The notes below the pieces were generated by a model. The model searched no databases. It had not been told where the DNA came from and was given only the letters and a program-made list of their open reading frames with translations. Both the position numbers and the translations under genes were made by a program. Of a stretch of DNA of 64,000 nt, positions 8,992 through 17,621 are shown piece after piece. Numbering within the stretch: position 1 is the first letter of the stretch; every line of letters begins with the position of its first letter. The stretch is from Aromatoleum evansii (lineage in GTDB: Bacteria > Pseudomonadota > Gammaproteobacteria > Burkholderiales > Rhodocyclaceae): the NCBI RefSeq assembly GCF_012910805.1, contig NZ_WTVK01000025.1, positions 1 to 64,000 of the forward strand. The letters are read 5' to 3'.

Positions 8992-9046
8992 GTGACTAAA
9001 AGCGACAATAGTCACCAGTTAAGTGACTGTCAACTAAAATCGTCAC
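8992..9046. promoter_or_regulatory. Paired operator candidates between efflux channel and TetR genes
   Basis: GTGACT (8992-8997) and AGTCAC (9010-9015) form an inverted repeat. A second pair, GTGACT (9023-9028) and CGTCAC (9041-9046), follows. The half-sites resemble GTGACC/GGTCAC at 9742-9771. The same TetR protein probably acts at both promoters flanking its gene. Confidence 0.6.
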
Positions 9047-9084
9047 TGGTTGCCAAGAGGGAGCCTGTGGGGTATCGTTTTCCC

Positions 9085-9702
9085 ATGAACCAAATCGCCT
9101 CTTCCCTCCCCCCATCGCGCGGCCCCGCCGATCACAATGTCCGAGACCAGATCGTGGAGGCGGCCGGTGAGCACTTCAGCCACTACGGCTACGAGAAAAC
9201 CACGGTCTCCGACCTCGCCAAGGCGATCGGCTTTTCCAAGGCTTACATCTACAAGTTCTTCGATTCCAAGCAGGCCATCGGCGAGGCCATCTGCGCCAAG
9301 ACTTTGAGCGCCATCGTCGTGGCGGTCGAAGAGGCGGTGGCTGGCGCAGCCACGCCGACAGAGAAATTCCGCCGAATGTTCAAGACCTTGGTGTCGACCG
9401 GCGTGAGTCTGTTCTTCAACGACCGCAAGCTGTACGACATTGCCGCGCATTCCGCTGGCGAGGGCTGGCCGTCCGCCCGCGCCTACTGCGAGCGCATCCG
9501 GCAGATCCTGACGGAGATCGTCCGCGAAGGGCGGGAGAGCGGCGAGTTCGAGCGCAAGACGCCGCTGGACGAGACGGTGCATGCGATCGATCTCGTCATG
9601 CAGCCCTATGTGAATCCGCTCCTGCTCCAGTACAACCTCGACCTCGTCGAGGAGGCGCCAACGCAGCTGTCGAACCTGGTGCTGCGCAGCCTGGCCCCTT
9701 AG
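9085..9702 (+). CDS. TetR-family repressor of the RND efflux operon
   Basis: 205 residues from ATG 9085. The helix-turn-helix is at about residues 18-64 (YEKTTVSDLAKAIGFSKAYIYKFFDSK), with a C-terminal effector domain of normal size. It lies between the divergent outer-membrane channel gene and the adaptor-pump operon. Paired inverted repeats flank it on both sides, the classic layout for a local efflux repressor. The inducer is presumably a pump substrate. Confidence 0.9.
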   Translation: MNQIASSLPPSRGPADHNVRDQIVEAAGEHFSHYGYEKTTVSDLAKAIGFSKAYIYKFFDSKQAIGEAICAKTLSAIVVAVEEAVAGAATPTEKFRRMFKTLVSTGVSLFFNDRKLYDIAAHSAGEGWPSARAYCERIRQILTEIVREGRESGEFERKTPLDETVHAIDLVMQPYVNPLLLQYNLDLVEEAPTQLSNLVLRSLAP

Positions 9703-9741
9703 TGGCGCCTTAGTGGCCCCTGAGCCAGTTCAACAATTGCG

Positions 9742-9771
9742 CTTGTGACCATTGACACTAATGGTCACAAG
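9742..9771. promoter_or_regulatory. Perfect 12-bp-arm palindrome, operator of the RND adaptor-pump operon
   Basis: CTTGTGACCATT (9742-9753) and AATGGTCACAAG (9760-9771) are exact inverted repeats around GACACT. The site ends 37 bp before the adaptor start codon. It shares GTGAC half-sites with 8992-9046. Confidence 0.75.
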
Positions 9772-9808
9772 TTCTAGGATGAAGGCCTTCGCACTCCCGG
9801 AGGTCGCC

Positions 9809-10945
9809 ATGCTTCAGCGCCGTACTATTCCCTTCCTCGCCGTCGTCGGTCTGCTGCCCTTGGCTCTGGCAGCGTGCAGCGACGCCACTTCTTCAATCGA
9901 TCCGCGGACCCGGATGCCCCTCGTGCGGGTGGGGGCGGTGGAGGCCGCCGTCCACGCCGAGCGTTCCTTCACCGGTATCGTTGCGGCGCGGGTGCAGAGC
10001 GACCTGGGTTTCCGCGTTCCCGGCAAGATCCTGGAGCGCCTGGTCGATACCGGGCAGGCCGTCAGGCGCGGCCAGCCGCTCATGCGCATCGACCCCACCG
10101 ACTTGAGGCTCGCCACGCGCGCCTTTGAGGAGGCCGTTGCCGCCGCCTCGGCGCGCGCGCGCCAGACCGCGGAGGACGAGGCGCGCTACCGCGATCTCGT
10201 CGCGGCGGGGGCGGTGTCGGCCTCGGCCTACGACAAGATCAAGGCCGCCGCCGAGTCGGCACGGGCGGAGGTCAAAGCGGCCCAGGCCCAGGCCGACGTT
10301 GCCCGCAACGAGGCCGGCTACACGGTCCTGCTCGCCGACGCGGACGGCGTGGTGGTGGAGACCCTGGCGGAGCCGGGCCAGGTCGTCGGCGCCGGGCAGG
10401 TCGTCGTCCGTGTGGCCCATGCCGGGCGCCGCGAGGCGCTCATCGAACTCCCCGAAACCCTGCGCCCGGCGGTCGGCTCCGCCGGCCGCGCGACCCTGTA
10501 TGGCAGCGGGCTCACGGGCGCTGCAAAACTGCGCCAGTTGTCGGATGCCGCCAACCCGCAGACGCGCACCTTCGCGGCGCGCTACGTGCTGGAGGGTCGT
10601 CTGGCGGACGCGCCGCTGGGCTCGACGATCGCCATCCACCTCCCCCGCGACCGCGCCGCCCCGGCGCTGCAGGTACCGATCGGTGCGATCTTCGATCCGG
10701 GCAAAGGGCCCGGCGTATGGCTGGTCGAAGGGGAAGGGGTCGAAGGGCAGGGGCCGCGGGTCACCTGGCGCGTCGTGCAGGTGGCCGGCCTCAGTGACGA
10801 AGCCGCCACGGTCGTTGGCGGCCTCGCGGCGGGCGATCGCGTCGTCGTGCTCGGGGCCCAGCTGCTGCACGAAGGCGAGCCGATCCGCCTGGCTGACGGC
10901 GAAGCTGCGCAGGGCGTGGCGGCGGCCGGCGGGGAACGGAAATGA
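9809..10945 (+). CDS. RND efflux periplasmic adaptor (membrane fusion) lipoprotein
   Basis: 378 residues from ATG 9809, preceded by CCCGGAGG; the ATGs further upstream lie within or next to the operator. The lipobox is LALAACSDA. The order is beta-barrel strand, lipoyl half (GFRVPGKILERLVDTGQAVRRGQ), a helical hairpin of about 80 residues rich in Ala/Glu/Arg, the second lipoyl half (ADGVVVETLAEPGQVV), then a membrane-proximal domain. It docks the pump to the outer-membrane channel. The stop overlaps the pump start (ATGA), so the two are translationally coupled. Confidence 0.92.
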   Translation: MLQRRTIPFLAVVGLLPLALAACSDATSSIDPRTRMPLVRVGAVEAAVHAERSFTGIVAARVQSDLGFRVPGKILERLVDTGQAVRRGQPLMRIDPTDLRLATRAFEEAVAAASARARQTAEDEARYRDLVAAGAVSASAYDKIKAAAESARAEVKAAQAQADVARNEAGYTVLLADADGVVVETLAEPGQVVGAGQVVVRVAHAGRREALIELPETLRPAVGSAGRATLYGSGLTGAAKLRQLSDAANPQTRTFAARYVLEGRLADAPLGSTIAIHLPRDRAAPALQVPIGAIFDPGKGPGVWLVEGEGVEGQGPRVTWRVVQVAGLSDEAATVVGGLAAGDRVVVLGAQLLHEGEPIRLADGEAAQGVAAAGGERK

Positions 10946-13900
10946 GTGCCTTCAACCTCTCCGCCCTCGCCGTCCGCGAGCGCCCGGTCACCCTGTTTCT
11001 GATGCTGGCGATCTTCGTCGCCGGCGTCGTGGCCTTCCTGACGCTGGGCCGCGCGGAGGATCCCGCCTTCACCGTCAAGCAGATGACCGTGGTCACTGCC
11101 TGGCCCGGCGCCACGGCCAAGGAGATGGAAGAACTGGTCGCCGAGCCCCTGGAAAAGCGCATGCAGGAACTGCGCTGGTATGACCGAACCGAGACCTTCA
11201 CGCGACCGGGTCTGGCCTTTACCACCGTGGTCCTCCTCGACAGCACGCCGCCCGCCGAGGTCCCCGAGCAGTTCTATCAGGCGCGCAAGAAACTCGGCGA
11301 CGAGGCGCTCAAGCTGCCGCGGGGCGTCATCGGCCCGATGGTGAACGACGAATACGCCGACGTGACCTTTGCGCTCTATGCCTTGAAAGCGAAGGGCGAG
11401 CCGCATCGGCATCTGGTGCGCGATGCGGAGACCATGCGTCAGCGCCTGCTTCACGTGCCGGGCGTCAAGAAGGTGAACATCATCGGCGAGCAGGCCGAAA
11501 GGATCTTCGTCGAGTTCTCCCATGACCGCCTCGCGACCCAGGGCGTCTCCCCGCGCGACCTCTTCGCCGCGCTGAACGGGCGCAACGTCATGACGCCCGC
11601 CGGCTCGATCGAAGCCAAGGGCCCGCAGGTTTTCATCCGGCTGGACGGCGCGATCGACGACCTCGAGGCGATCCGGAACACGCCGGTCGCGGCGCGCGGC
11701 CGGACGCTGAAGCTCGGCGACATCGCCGAGGTGAAGCGGGGCTACGAGGATCCGGCCACCTTCCTCATCCGCAACAACGGCGAACCGGCCTTGCTGCTCG
11801 GGGTGGTCATGCGCGAGGGCTGGAACGGCCTCGATCTCGGCAAGGCGCTGGAGGTGGAAGCGGCGGCGATCAACGCCGAGATGCCCCTCGGCCTGAGCCT
11901 GTCCAAGGTCACGGACCAGTCGGTCAATATCCGCTCGGCCGTCGACGAGTTCATGGTCAAGTTCTTCGTCGCCCTCGGCGTGGTGATGCTGGTCGGCTTC
12001 CTCAGCATGGGCTGGCGCGCCGGCATCGTGGTTTCGGCCGCGGTTCCCCTGACCCTGGCCGCGGTCTTCGTCGTCATGGCGGCCACCGGCAAGAACTTCG
12101 ACCGGATCACGCTGGGCTCGCTGATCCTGGCCCTGGGGCTCCTGGTCGACGACGCGATCATCGCCATCGAGATGATGGTGGTGAAGATGGAGGAAGGCTA
12201 CGACCGTATCCGCGCCGCCGCCTATGCGTGGAGCCATACCGCCGCACCCATGCTTTCCGGGACCCTGGTGACGGCGATCGGCTTCATGCCGAACGGCTTC
12301 GCCAAGTCGACCGCTGGCGAATACGCCGGCAATATCTTCTGGATCGTCGGCATTGCGTTGATCGCATCGTGGATCGTCGCCGTCGTGTTCACGCCCTACC
12401 TGGGGGTGAAGCTGCTCCCGAACTTTAAGAAGCACGAAGGCGGGCACGGGGCCATCTACGCTTCTCCGAACTACGAGCGCTTCCGCCGGCTGCTGGGATC
12501 GGTGATCCGGCGCAAATGGCTGGTCGCGGCGAGCGTGATCGGTGCCTTCGCCGTCGCGGTCCTGGGCATGGGCGTGGTCAACAAGCAGTTCTTTCCGACG
12601 TCCGATCGGCCCGAGGTATTGGTCGAAGTTCAGATGCCGTATGGCACCTCGATCCAGCAGACCAGTGCCGCCACCGCCAAGGTCGAGGCCTGGCTGGCCG
12701 AGCAGCCGGAAGCGCAGATCGTGACCGCCTACGTCGGACAGGGTGCGCCGCGCTTCTACCTGGCCATGGCGCCGGAGCTGCCCGATCCTTCGTTCGCGAA
12801 GATCGTCGTCCTGACGGACGACCAAGCGGCGCGTGAGGCGCTCAAGCTCAGGCTGCGGCAGGCGGCGGCCGACGGCCTGGCGCCGGAGGCGCGCGTGCGG
12901 GTGACCCAGTTGGTGTTCGGCCCGTACTCGCCCTTCCCCGTGGCCTTCCGCGTGATGGGGCCCGACCCCGACAAGCTGCGCGACATCGCGGGAGAGGTGC
13001 GTGCCGTGATGCAGGCCTCGTCCCAGATGCGGACGGTCAATGCTGACTGGGGCGAGCGCGTGCCCACGCTGCGTTTCTCGCTCGATCAGGACCGGCTGCA
13101 GAGCCTCGGCCTGAGCTCCAGCGACGTGGCCCAACAGCTTCAGTTCCTGTTGAGCGGCATCCCCATTACCGAAGTACGCGAGGACATCCGTTCGGTACAG
13201 GTGGCGGCCCGTTCGGCCGGGAACACACGGCTCGATCCGGGCCGGATCGCCGATTTCACCCTGGTCGGGGCAGCCGGCCAACGGATTCCGCTGTCGCAGG
13301 TCGGAACGGTGGACGTCCGCATGGAAGACCCGATCCTGCGCCGCCGCGATCGCACGCCGACGATCACCGTGCGCGGTGACATCGCCGAGGGCTTGCAGCC
13401 GCCGGACGTGTCCACCGCCGTGTGGAAGGATCTTCAGCCCATCATCGCCAAGCTGCCGGCCGGCTACCGGATCGAGCAGGGCGGTTCCATCGAGGAATCC
13501 GGCAAGGCGAATCGCGCCTTGGCGCCGATCTTCCCCATCATGATCGCCCTGACGCTGATCACGATCATCTTCCAGGTCCGGTCGATCTCCGCGATGACGA
13601 TGGTGTTCGCCACCGCGCCGCTGGGCCTCATCGGGGTCGTGCCAACCCTGCTGTTGTTCCACCAGCCATTCGGCATCAACGCGCTCGTCGGCCTAATTGC
13701 GCTGTCCGGAATCCTGATGCGCAACACGCTCATCCTGATCGGTCAGATTCGCGACAACGAGAAGGCGGGATTGGCGCCCTTCGATGCCGTGGTCGAGGCC
13801 ACCGTGCAGCGCGCGCGCCCGGTCATCCTGACCGCGCTCGCCGCCATCCTGGCGTTCATACCCCTCACCCAGTCGGTGTTCTGGGGGACGCTGGCTTATA

Positions 13901-14043
13901 CCCTGATCGGTGGCACCTTCGCCGGGACGGCACTCACCCTGGTGTTCTTGCCGGCCTTGTACGCGATCTGGTTCAAGATCAGGCCGGCGGCGGGGGATGG
14001 GCAAGTTGTTCCTGCGATGCGAACGGAGGCTGTCGCGGCCTAG
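10942..14043 (+). CDS. RND multidrug efflux pump, inner-membrane permease (HAE family)
   Basis: 1033 residues, standard for an AcrB-type proton/drug antiporter. There is one N-terminal helix (RERPVTLFLMLAIFVAG), a large periplasmic loop, six helices, a second large loop and six more helices. The helix-4 proton-relay region reads LGLLVDDAIIAIEMMV with the paired aspartates. GRAEDPAF after the first helix resembles TriC/MexK-like members. With the adaptor and outer-membrane lipoprotein it forms a complete tripartite pump for amphiphilic or solvent-like compounds. Confidence 0.93.
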   Translation: MSAFNLSALAVRERPVTLFLMLAIFVAGVVAFLTLGRAEDPAFTVKQMTVVTAWPGATAKEMEELVAEPLEKRMQELRWYDRTETFTRPGLAFTTVVLLDSTPPAEVPEQFYQARKKLGDEALKLPRGVIGPMVNDEYADVTFALYALKAKGEPHRHLVRDAETMRQRLLHVPGVKKVNIIGEQAERIFVEFSHDRLATQGVSPRDLFAALNGRNVMTPAGSIEAKGPQVFIRLDGAIDDLEAIRNTPVAARGRTLKLGDIAEVKRGYEDPATFLIRNNGEPALLLGVVMREGWNGLDLGKALEVEAAAINAEMPLGLSLSKVTDQSVNIRSAVDEFMVKFFVALGVVMLVGFLSMGWRAGIVVSAAVPLTLAAVFVVMAATGKNFDRITLGSLILALGLLVDDAIIAIEMMVVKMEEGYDRIRAAAYAWSHTAAPMLSGTLVTAIGFMPNGFAKSTAGEYAGNIFWIVGIALIASWIVAVVFTPYLGVKLLPNFKKHEGGHGAIYASPNYERFRRLLGSVIRRKWLVAASVIGAFAVAVLGMGVVNKQFFPTSDRPEVLVEVQMPYGTSIQQTSAATAKVEAWLAEQPEAQIVTAYVGQGAPRFYLAMAPELPDPSFAKIVVLTDDQAAREALKLRLRQAAADGLAPEARVRVTQLVFGPYSPFPVAFRVMGPDPDKLRDIAGEVRAVMQASSQMRTVNADWGERVPTLRFSLDQDRLQSLGLSSSDVAQQLQFLLSGIPITEVREDIRSVQVAARSAGNTRLDPGRIADFTLVGAAGQRIPLSQVGTVDVRMEDPILRRRDRTPTITVRGDIAEGLQPPDVSTAVWKDLQPIIAKLPAGYRIEQGGSIEESGKANRALAPIFPIMIALTLITIIFQVRSISAMTMVFATAPLGLIGVVPTLLLFHQPFGINALVGLIALSGILMRNTLILIGQIRDNEKAGLAPFDAVVEATVQRARPVILTALAAILAFIPLTQSVFWGTLAYTLIGGTFAGTALTLVFLPALYAIWFKIRPAAGDGQVVPAMRTEAVAA

Positions 14044-14318
14044 CAAAAGGAATCGGCGCGCCGGGCCCCGAGCGGATTGCCGGCGTACCGCCACGACGGC
14101 GATGCTGAGGGGGTACCCTACGCTGGCTCAGGCTATGGGCTGCCCTATCATCGCTTCATCTCGCGGAGCTTCTCCAGTCGATGTCTGCTTCGAACCGGGC
14201 CGAATGTCCCGTTAGGATCGATATCACCCGTTCGGTGACCCGGAGACCTGCTGTTCGAACCCGCAGGGCTCCGTGCGGCGGCTTTCCATGACACAGCTGC
14301 TTGCCAATAGCACGAGAT

Positions 14319-15317
14319 CTAATGAAGTGTCGAGGCTACTCCACAGCACTTCTTGAACTTCTTCCCGCTTCCGCAAGGACAGGGGGCGTTACGGCCAACC
14401 TTCGGGTGCTCGCGTGTGACGGTTCTGGCCTGTTGGAGCTCATATATCGCCTGGCGATAAGGCAACCAGAAACGGTAAATGGACGCAACGGATGCTTGTA
14501 TATGCTTGGCGAGATCCTCACGCTGCGCCGGTTTGTCCGCTAGCGCCTGCTCGTTCTCGCTGAGATCGTCACCGCCCAGCAGACGAATCGGGTTGAGCCA
14601 CTCATATCCCCGCGGATCATCAAATAGCGGCTGCCAATCGGCGCGACAGAGCGAGATCCCGTCCATGAAACCGGCGGCCCACATCTCGGCATCGATGAAT
14701 TCCTTGGATTTGCCTTCAGGAATGAAGATGTCGAAGATCGGTTCGTGGGAGTCCGCATCATGCTCAAGACTCCAGATGATGCCGTTGTAGTGGCGCATGA
14801 TCATCTGCATGATTCGCTGCGCCTCGTCCATGGTCTCGAAGTGGGGCGCTTCTTCTTCACGCTTTCCCCATATGCCCGAGTACCACTGACTCATGTTCAA
14901 GCTGGTCGGGCCGACGATGATTGCCGTGAGATAGCCGTCCAGGTGATCCAGCAACATCGTTTCATCCGATGTGGCATCAGACAGCAAGAAGGCATCCAGT
15001 TCTTCCAACTCCTCGTCCGACAAAGGGGTTGCAAGTCGTAGTGGGTTGCTTTCAATGCCTAAGCTGCCTGCCGCTTGGCTAGGTTCGCCAATCAGCGACT
15101 CGATTCCGTCGTCACGAATGGTTCGCATGACTTCATCAAGCGCGGCTTGATCAGTTCTGAACATATCGTCCCAAACGGTAGAGTTGCCATGTTCGTCGAT
15201 GACCTCCAGTGTCCACGCGGTATGCGGCATTCGGTAGATGCAGATCTCGACCGTATGAGTACCGACGGTGTAGTTCTGCTGCAGCGGGGAGTGGATCAGG
15301 TCATGTTCGTCGTACAT
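14319..15317 (-). CDS. UPF0149/YecA-like protein with C-terminal SEC-C zinc motif
   Basis: 332 residues. The N-terminal third is unrecognised. The middle (about 100-300) resembles UPF0149/Yec[27 protein letters not shown], the WAAGFMDG segment. The C-terminus carries the SEC-C metal site [15 protein letters not shown], as in SecA and YecA, which binds zinc and can contact ribosomes or SecA. A role in protein quality control is inference from the family. The 275 bp between it and the RND pump gene hold no recognisable gene. Confidence 0.8.
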   Translation of the reverse strand: MYDEHDLIHSPLQQNYTVGTHTVEICIYRMPHTAWTLEVIDEHGNSTVWDDMFRTDQAALDEVMRTIRDDGIESLIGEPSQAAGSLGIESNPLRLATPLSDEELEELDAFLLSDATSDETMLLDHLDGYLTAIIVGPTSLNMSQWYSGIWGKREEEAPHFETMDEAQRIMQMIMRHYNGIIWSLEHDADSHEPIFDIFIPEGKSKEFIDAEMWAAGFMDGISLCRADWQPLFDDPRGYEWLNPIRLLGGDDLSENEQALADKPAQREDLAKHIQASVASIYRFWLPYRQAIYELQQARTVTREHPKVGRNAPCPCGSGKKFKKCCGVASTLH

Positions 15318-15619
15318 GGGGCGCGCATCCAGTGTGAGGTCGCCATGGTAGCAGTTGGGATGACGATCACTAGCCGACCAGGCCGGATGGAGGCGCTAAG
15401 TTGATGGATAACCGCGGACCGGCCGTTTGACGGCTTCGGGGTGCATGCGGATTTGCGGATCGACGGCTTCGGTAAGGGGTACCGCTTTCGCACCCTAATG
15501 TCATGTCTTGATTTCCGGCAGTTCGGCACGGAACTGATCCGAGCAGTCGCTTGATCCTGATGCTGGCCTTTCGTGACGTGTTAAGGCGAACAAGGTTGAC
15601 GGCGACAAGTCCTCCCGGG
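15318..15619. other. Intergenic region without recognisable gene
   Basis: 302 bp between the SEC-C gene and mqsA. Short frames occur on both strands but none has a ribosome-binding site with family-like sequence. No clear hairpin terminator or repeat was seen. Confidence 0.5.
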
Positions 15620-16021
15620 TCAGGCGGTTCTGACCTCGTTGAGCAGGTCGGGGTGACGATCCAGCACTTTGAGTAGTTTCACCAGGGCCAGCGGCGGCTT
15701 GGTCTTGCCGTTCTCGTAGCGCGAGAAGGCATTGATACCGCCGCCGAAGATTTCGGCGGCTTCGCGCTGGTCAAGCGCGAGCTTCTTGCGCACGCTGGCG
15801 ATGAAGCTAGGATCGACAATGGCCGCATTTACCTGCTTCGAGAAGGCGCGCATTTCGCGCATGACGCGATCCGATTCGGCCGCATCCAACACCGACTCGG
15901 CGCAGGCCGGGCAGAAGTCGCCCGTCACCGCCGCAATGGTGGTGGTTTCGCCCTTGTACGTGTAGGGCAGGTCGCGGGTGTCGTGGATCAGTTCCGCCGC
16001 GCCGCACACAGGACATTTCAT
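15620..16021 (-). CDS. mqsA: Antitoxin MqsA (zinc- and DNA-binding)
   Basis: 133 residues from ATG 16021. The zinc ligands Cys3, Cys6, Cys37 and Cys40 are at the same positions as in E. coli MqsA. The C-terminal half is an HTH-XRE DNA-binding domain ending in SRYENGKTKPPLALVKLL. The alternative ATG at 16027 overlaps the mqsR stop but is only 2 bp from the AAGGAG site, so the second ATG is preferred. It neutralises MqsR and represses the operon. Confidence 0.93.
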   Translation of the reverse strand: MKCPVCGAAELIHDTRDLPYTYKGETTTIAAVTGDFCPACAESVLDAAESDRVMREMRAFSKQVNAAIVDPSFIASVRKKLALDQREAAEIFGGGINAFSRYENGKTKPPLALVKLLKVLDRHPDLLNEVRTA

Positions 16022-16023
16022 GG

Positions 16024-16320
16024 TCATAGCTCCTTGAAGGACACGATCAGCACGTCATCAATGACCGTCAGCTTCAGGTACACGTCGCCCGCCTGCGTGC
16101 TTGGGCGGTACACGTCCTGCCAGATCGTATGATCGGCGTGGGTGGTCATGCTCTTGTAGAAGTCCGCAGGCGTGAGTGCCGTCACCACGGCCAGCATGTC
16201 GGAAAACTCAAACCCCAACTCGTTCGCGCCAGCTCGCGCCGCGTGGGTCGTGCGCACCTTACCCGCCTCAACCAAGGCTTTGACTGCAGGCAGCTTGCAG
16301 TGCGGGGTTCGTTTCTCCAT
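16024..16320 (-). CDS. mqsR: mRNA interferase toxin MqsR
   Basis: 98 residues, the same length as E. coli MqsR. The residues reported as important there, Lys56, Gln68, Tyr81 and Lys96, are all present at identical positions. Ribosome-independent cleavage of mRNA at GCU is expected from the family. It is the first gene of the operon, toxin before antitoxin as is usual for mqsRA. The end of the gene carries the ribosome-binding site (AAGGAG) for mqsA. Confidence 0.95.
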   Translation of the reverse strand: MEKRTPHCKLPAVKALVEAGKVRTTHAARAGANELGFEFSDMLAVVTALTPADFYKSMTTHADHTIWQDVYRPSTQAGDVYLKLTVIDDVLIVSFKEL

Positions 16321-16330
16321 AGGCGGATAC

Positions 16331-16366
16331 TAACCTAGTTGGTTATATTTGGCAAGTTGGTTAGCA
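16331..16366 (-). promoter_or_regulatory. mqsRA operator/promoter region
   Basis: Read on the minus strand it contains AACCAACTTGCC and AACCAACTAGGTT. The latter is an imperfect AACC...GGTT palindrome, similar to the AACCT/AGGTT sites bound by MqsA in E. coli. It lies 11-46 bp upstream of the mqsR start. Exact -35/-10 assignment is uncertain. Confidence 0.55.
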
Positions 16367-16431
16367 ATACGAGTTTCGGAGTTCCTCGTTCAGGATTTTT
16401 CCTGGCAAGTGAGCGTTGGGGGCGTTTCGCT

Positions 16432-16660
16432 TCAGCTTACCCTTGATCCTCGCCAATTCGCGATACACAGTCCACCGACCCGGCGGAACTCCGCTTCGTT
16501 GGCCGTGACGACTACCAATCCACGCGCCAGACCGCAGCCGGCAATCTGGCTGGCAGTCGTAAGGACCAGAAGTGCGATTTGGCACGAAAGCGGCCATCGA
16601 GTGGCACGACCGCTTATTTGTGCGCCACATAATATGGCGCGATATTGCATTACGCGCCAT
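16432..16660 (-). pseudogene. VapC-type PIN-domain toxin, frameshifted relic
   Basis: The minus strand encodes the tail of a PIN ribonuclease: SQIAGCGLARGLVVVTANEAEFRRVGGLCIANW corresponds to the family's usual ending (IAAHALALGATLVTxNxREFxRVPGLRxENW), here split over two segments of the same frame. Upstream, SGPYD (usual GPYDxxIA) sits in a different frame, implying a frameshift near 16560. The N-terminal half and a vapB antitoxin were not found in the 500 bp examined (16347-16867). Confidence 0.5.
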
Positions 16661-16867
16661 ATAGAGCGATCTCTTGCGTTTGCTGCCCCGTGCGGCCTTG
16701 TTGAGATGGCAAACCGTGGAGTTCGCGACGGCTTTGCCTCCGTGTTTGTCGTCGTCCGGGAGCCCGATTTCTTCGTAAGATCGCGTGGGGGTGTCGCGCC
16801 GATACTGGCCTTCGGAGGCAATGCTCTTACGAAAAATCGAACCTAAACTACTGATTTATTGGAATTG

Positions 16868-16921
16868 TCTGCCGGATTGTGGCTCCAGGTGTCACCGGTT
16901 CGATCCCGGTATGTCGCCCCA
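16868..16921 (+). tRNA. 3' half of tRNA-His(GUG), truncated; probable attachment site
   Basis: The sequence runs from the anticodon loop (TTGTGGC, anticodon GTG) through the 3' anticodon strand TCCAG and T-arm ACCGG-TTCGATC-CCGGT. It ends in acceptor strand ATGTCGC, then the histidine-specific C73 and an encoded CCA. No 5' half (D-arm, 5' acceptor GCGACAT) precedes it. A tRNA 3' half directly next to a tyrosine recombinase relic is the normal signature of a site-specific integration end (attL/attR). Confidence 0.8.
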
Positions 16922-16976
16922 AGTAATCAAGGACTTGGGGAAGAGTGGCTAATCTACAATTCCCCAATCGTTCTAC

Positions 16977-17006
16977 AAAACGGCTCGCCGAAAGGCGGGC
17001 CGTTTT
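16977..17006. terminator. Intrinsic terminator, probably bidirectional
   Basis: AAAACGGC-TCGCC-GAAA-GGCGG-GCCGTTTT is a strong GC hairpin with a GAAA tetraloop, flanked by A-run and T-run, so it can act in both directions. It abuts the stop codon of the recombinase relic. Confidence 0.8.
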
Positions 17007-17262
17007 CACTTTACCGGGCTTACCTTCTCGCCCCGGCGCTTGCGAACGTAGTGCTCAGTCATTTCCCGCTTTGTGTGTCCGAGCAGCTTTTGGGCCTTGT
17101 CGAGCGCTTCCATGTCGTCTCCTTGATTTCGCGTAGGTCCCCAAGGCGCTGGCCGATGAGGTAGGCCAGCTCGATTGCCTCGCGCAGCGGCTCATCGGCG
17201 TACTTGTCGCACAACCCTGCCAGGGAACCTGGAAGCGGTTGCCGGTTCCGGCCGCCACGCAT
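17006..17262 (-). pseudogene. Phage-type tyrosine recombinase (integrase), internally deleted relic
   Basis: One frame (from 17262) carries LREAIELAYLIGQRLGDL, the box-I region with the catalytic Arg (GQR). Another frame ending at 17006 carries AQKLLGHTKREMTEHYVRK, with the box-II LLGH and the nucleophilic Tyr. The roughly 80-100 residues normally between these boxes, including the HxxR motif, are missing, and the two parts are out of frame. The enzyme cannot be active. It probably once drove integration at the adjacent tRNA-His gene. Confidence 0.8.
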
Positions 17263-17621
17263 TCTGCGCGGCTTGCCTCCCTGAGTACTTCCCCAGCATA
17301 TGATGCATCACCCGGTGGCCACCGTTCGCATCCTGCAAATCTTGTAAGATTCGCGGACCGACTAAGCCGTTGTCCTGTGCATCGGTGTGAGCTCGCGACG
17401 CGAACCTGCCGATGGAGGGACGCGACGGCGCCCAAATCACGGCAGGGCAGGGGAGAGATACAGCGCGGTCGCGCCACGATCGCTGCACCGATGCTCATCG
17501 CCAGTACCACGCCCGCGAGGATGTCTTTCACCTTTCCGACGATTGGGTGCAACTCCGGATGGAGGTGTCGATGTCGCGACGCTTTTCACACCCCCTCGTC
17601 ACACGGTGATGTGGCGCTATA
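17263..17621. other. Gap without recognised gene
   Basis: 359 bp between the integrase relic and the desulfurase gene. A minus-strand frame starting at 17552 begins with a hydrophobic segment (ILAGVVLAMSIGAAIV) but then shows no family similarity. It may be the start of a decayed small membrane protein from the former element. Confidence 0.35.

Noticed and set aside
10582-13662. Very long open frame (over 1000 codons) on the minus strand opposite the RND pump gene
   Set aside because: It is an antisense shadow of a well-supported RND pump in GC-rich DNA. Its His/Arg/Asp-rich composition has no recognisable domain and no ribosome-binding site decides a start.
14200-14290. Possible tRNA-like T-arm (GTTCGAACCCGCAGG)
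   Set aside because: No matching acceptor, D-arm or anticodon stem could be folded around it.
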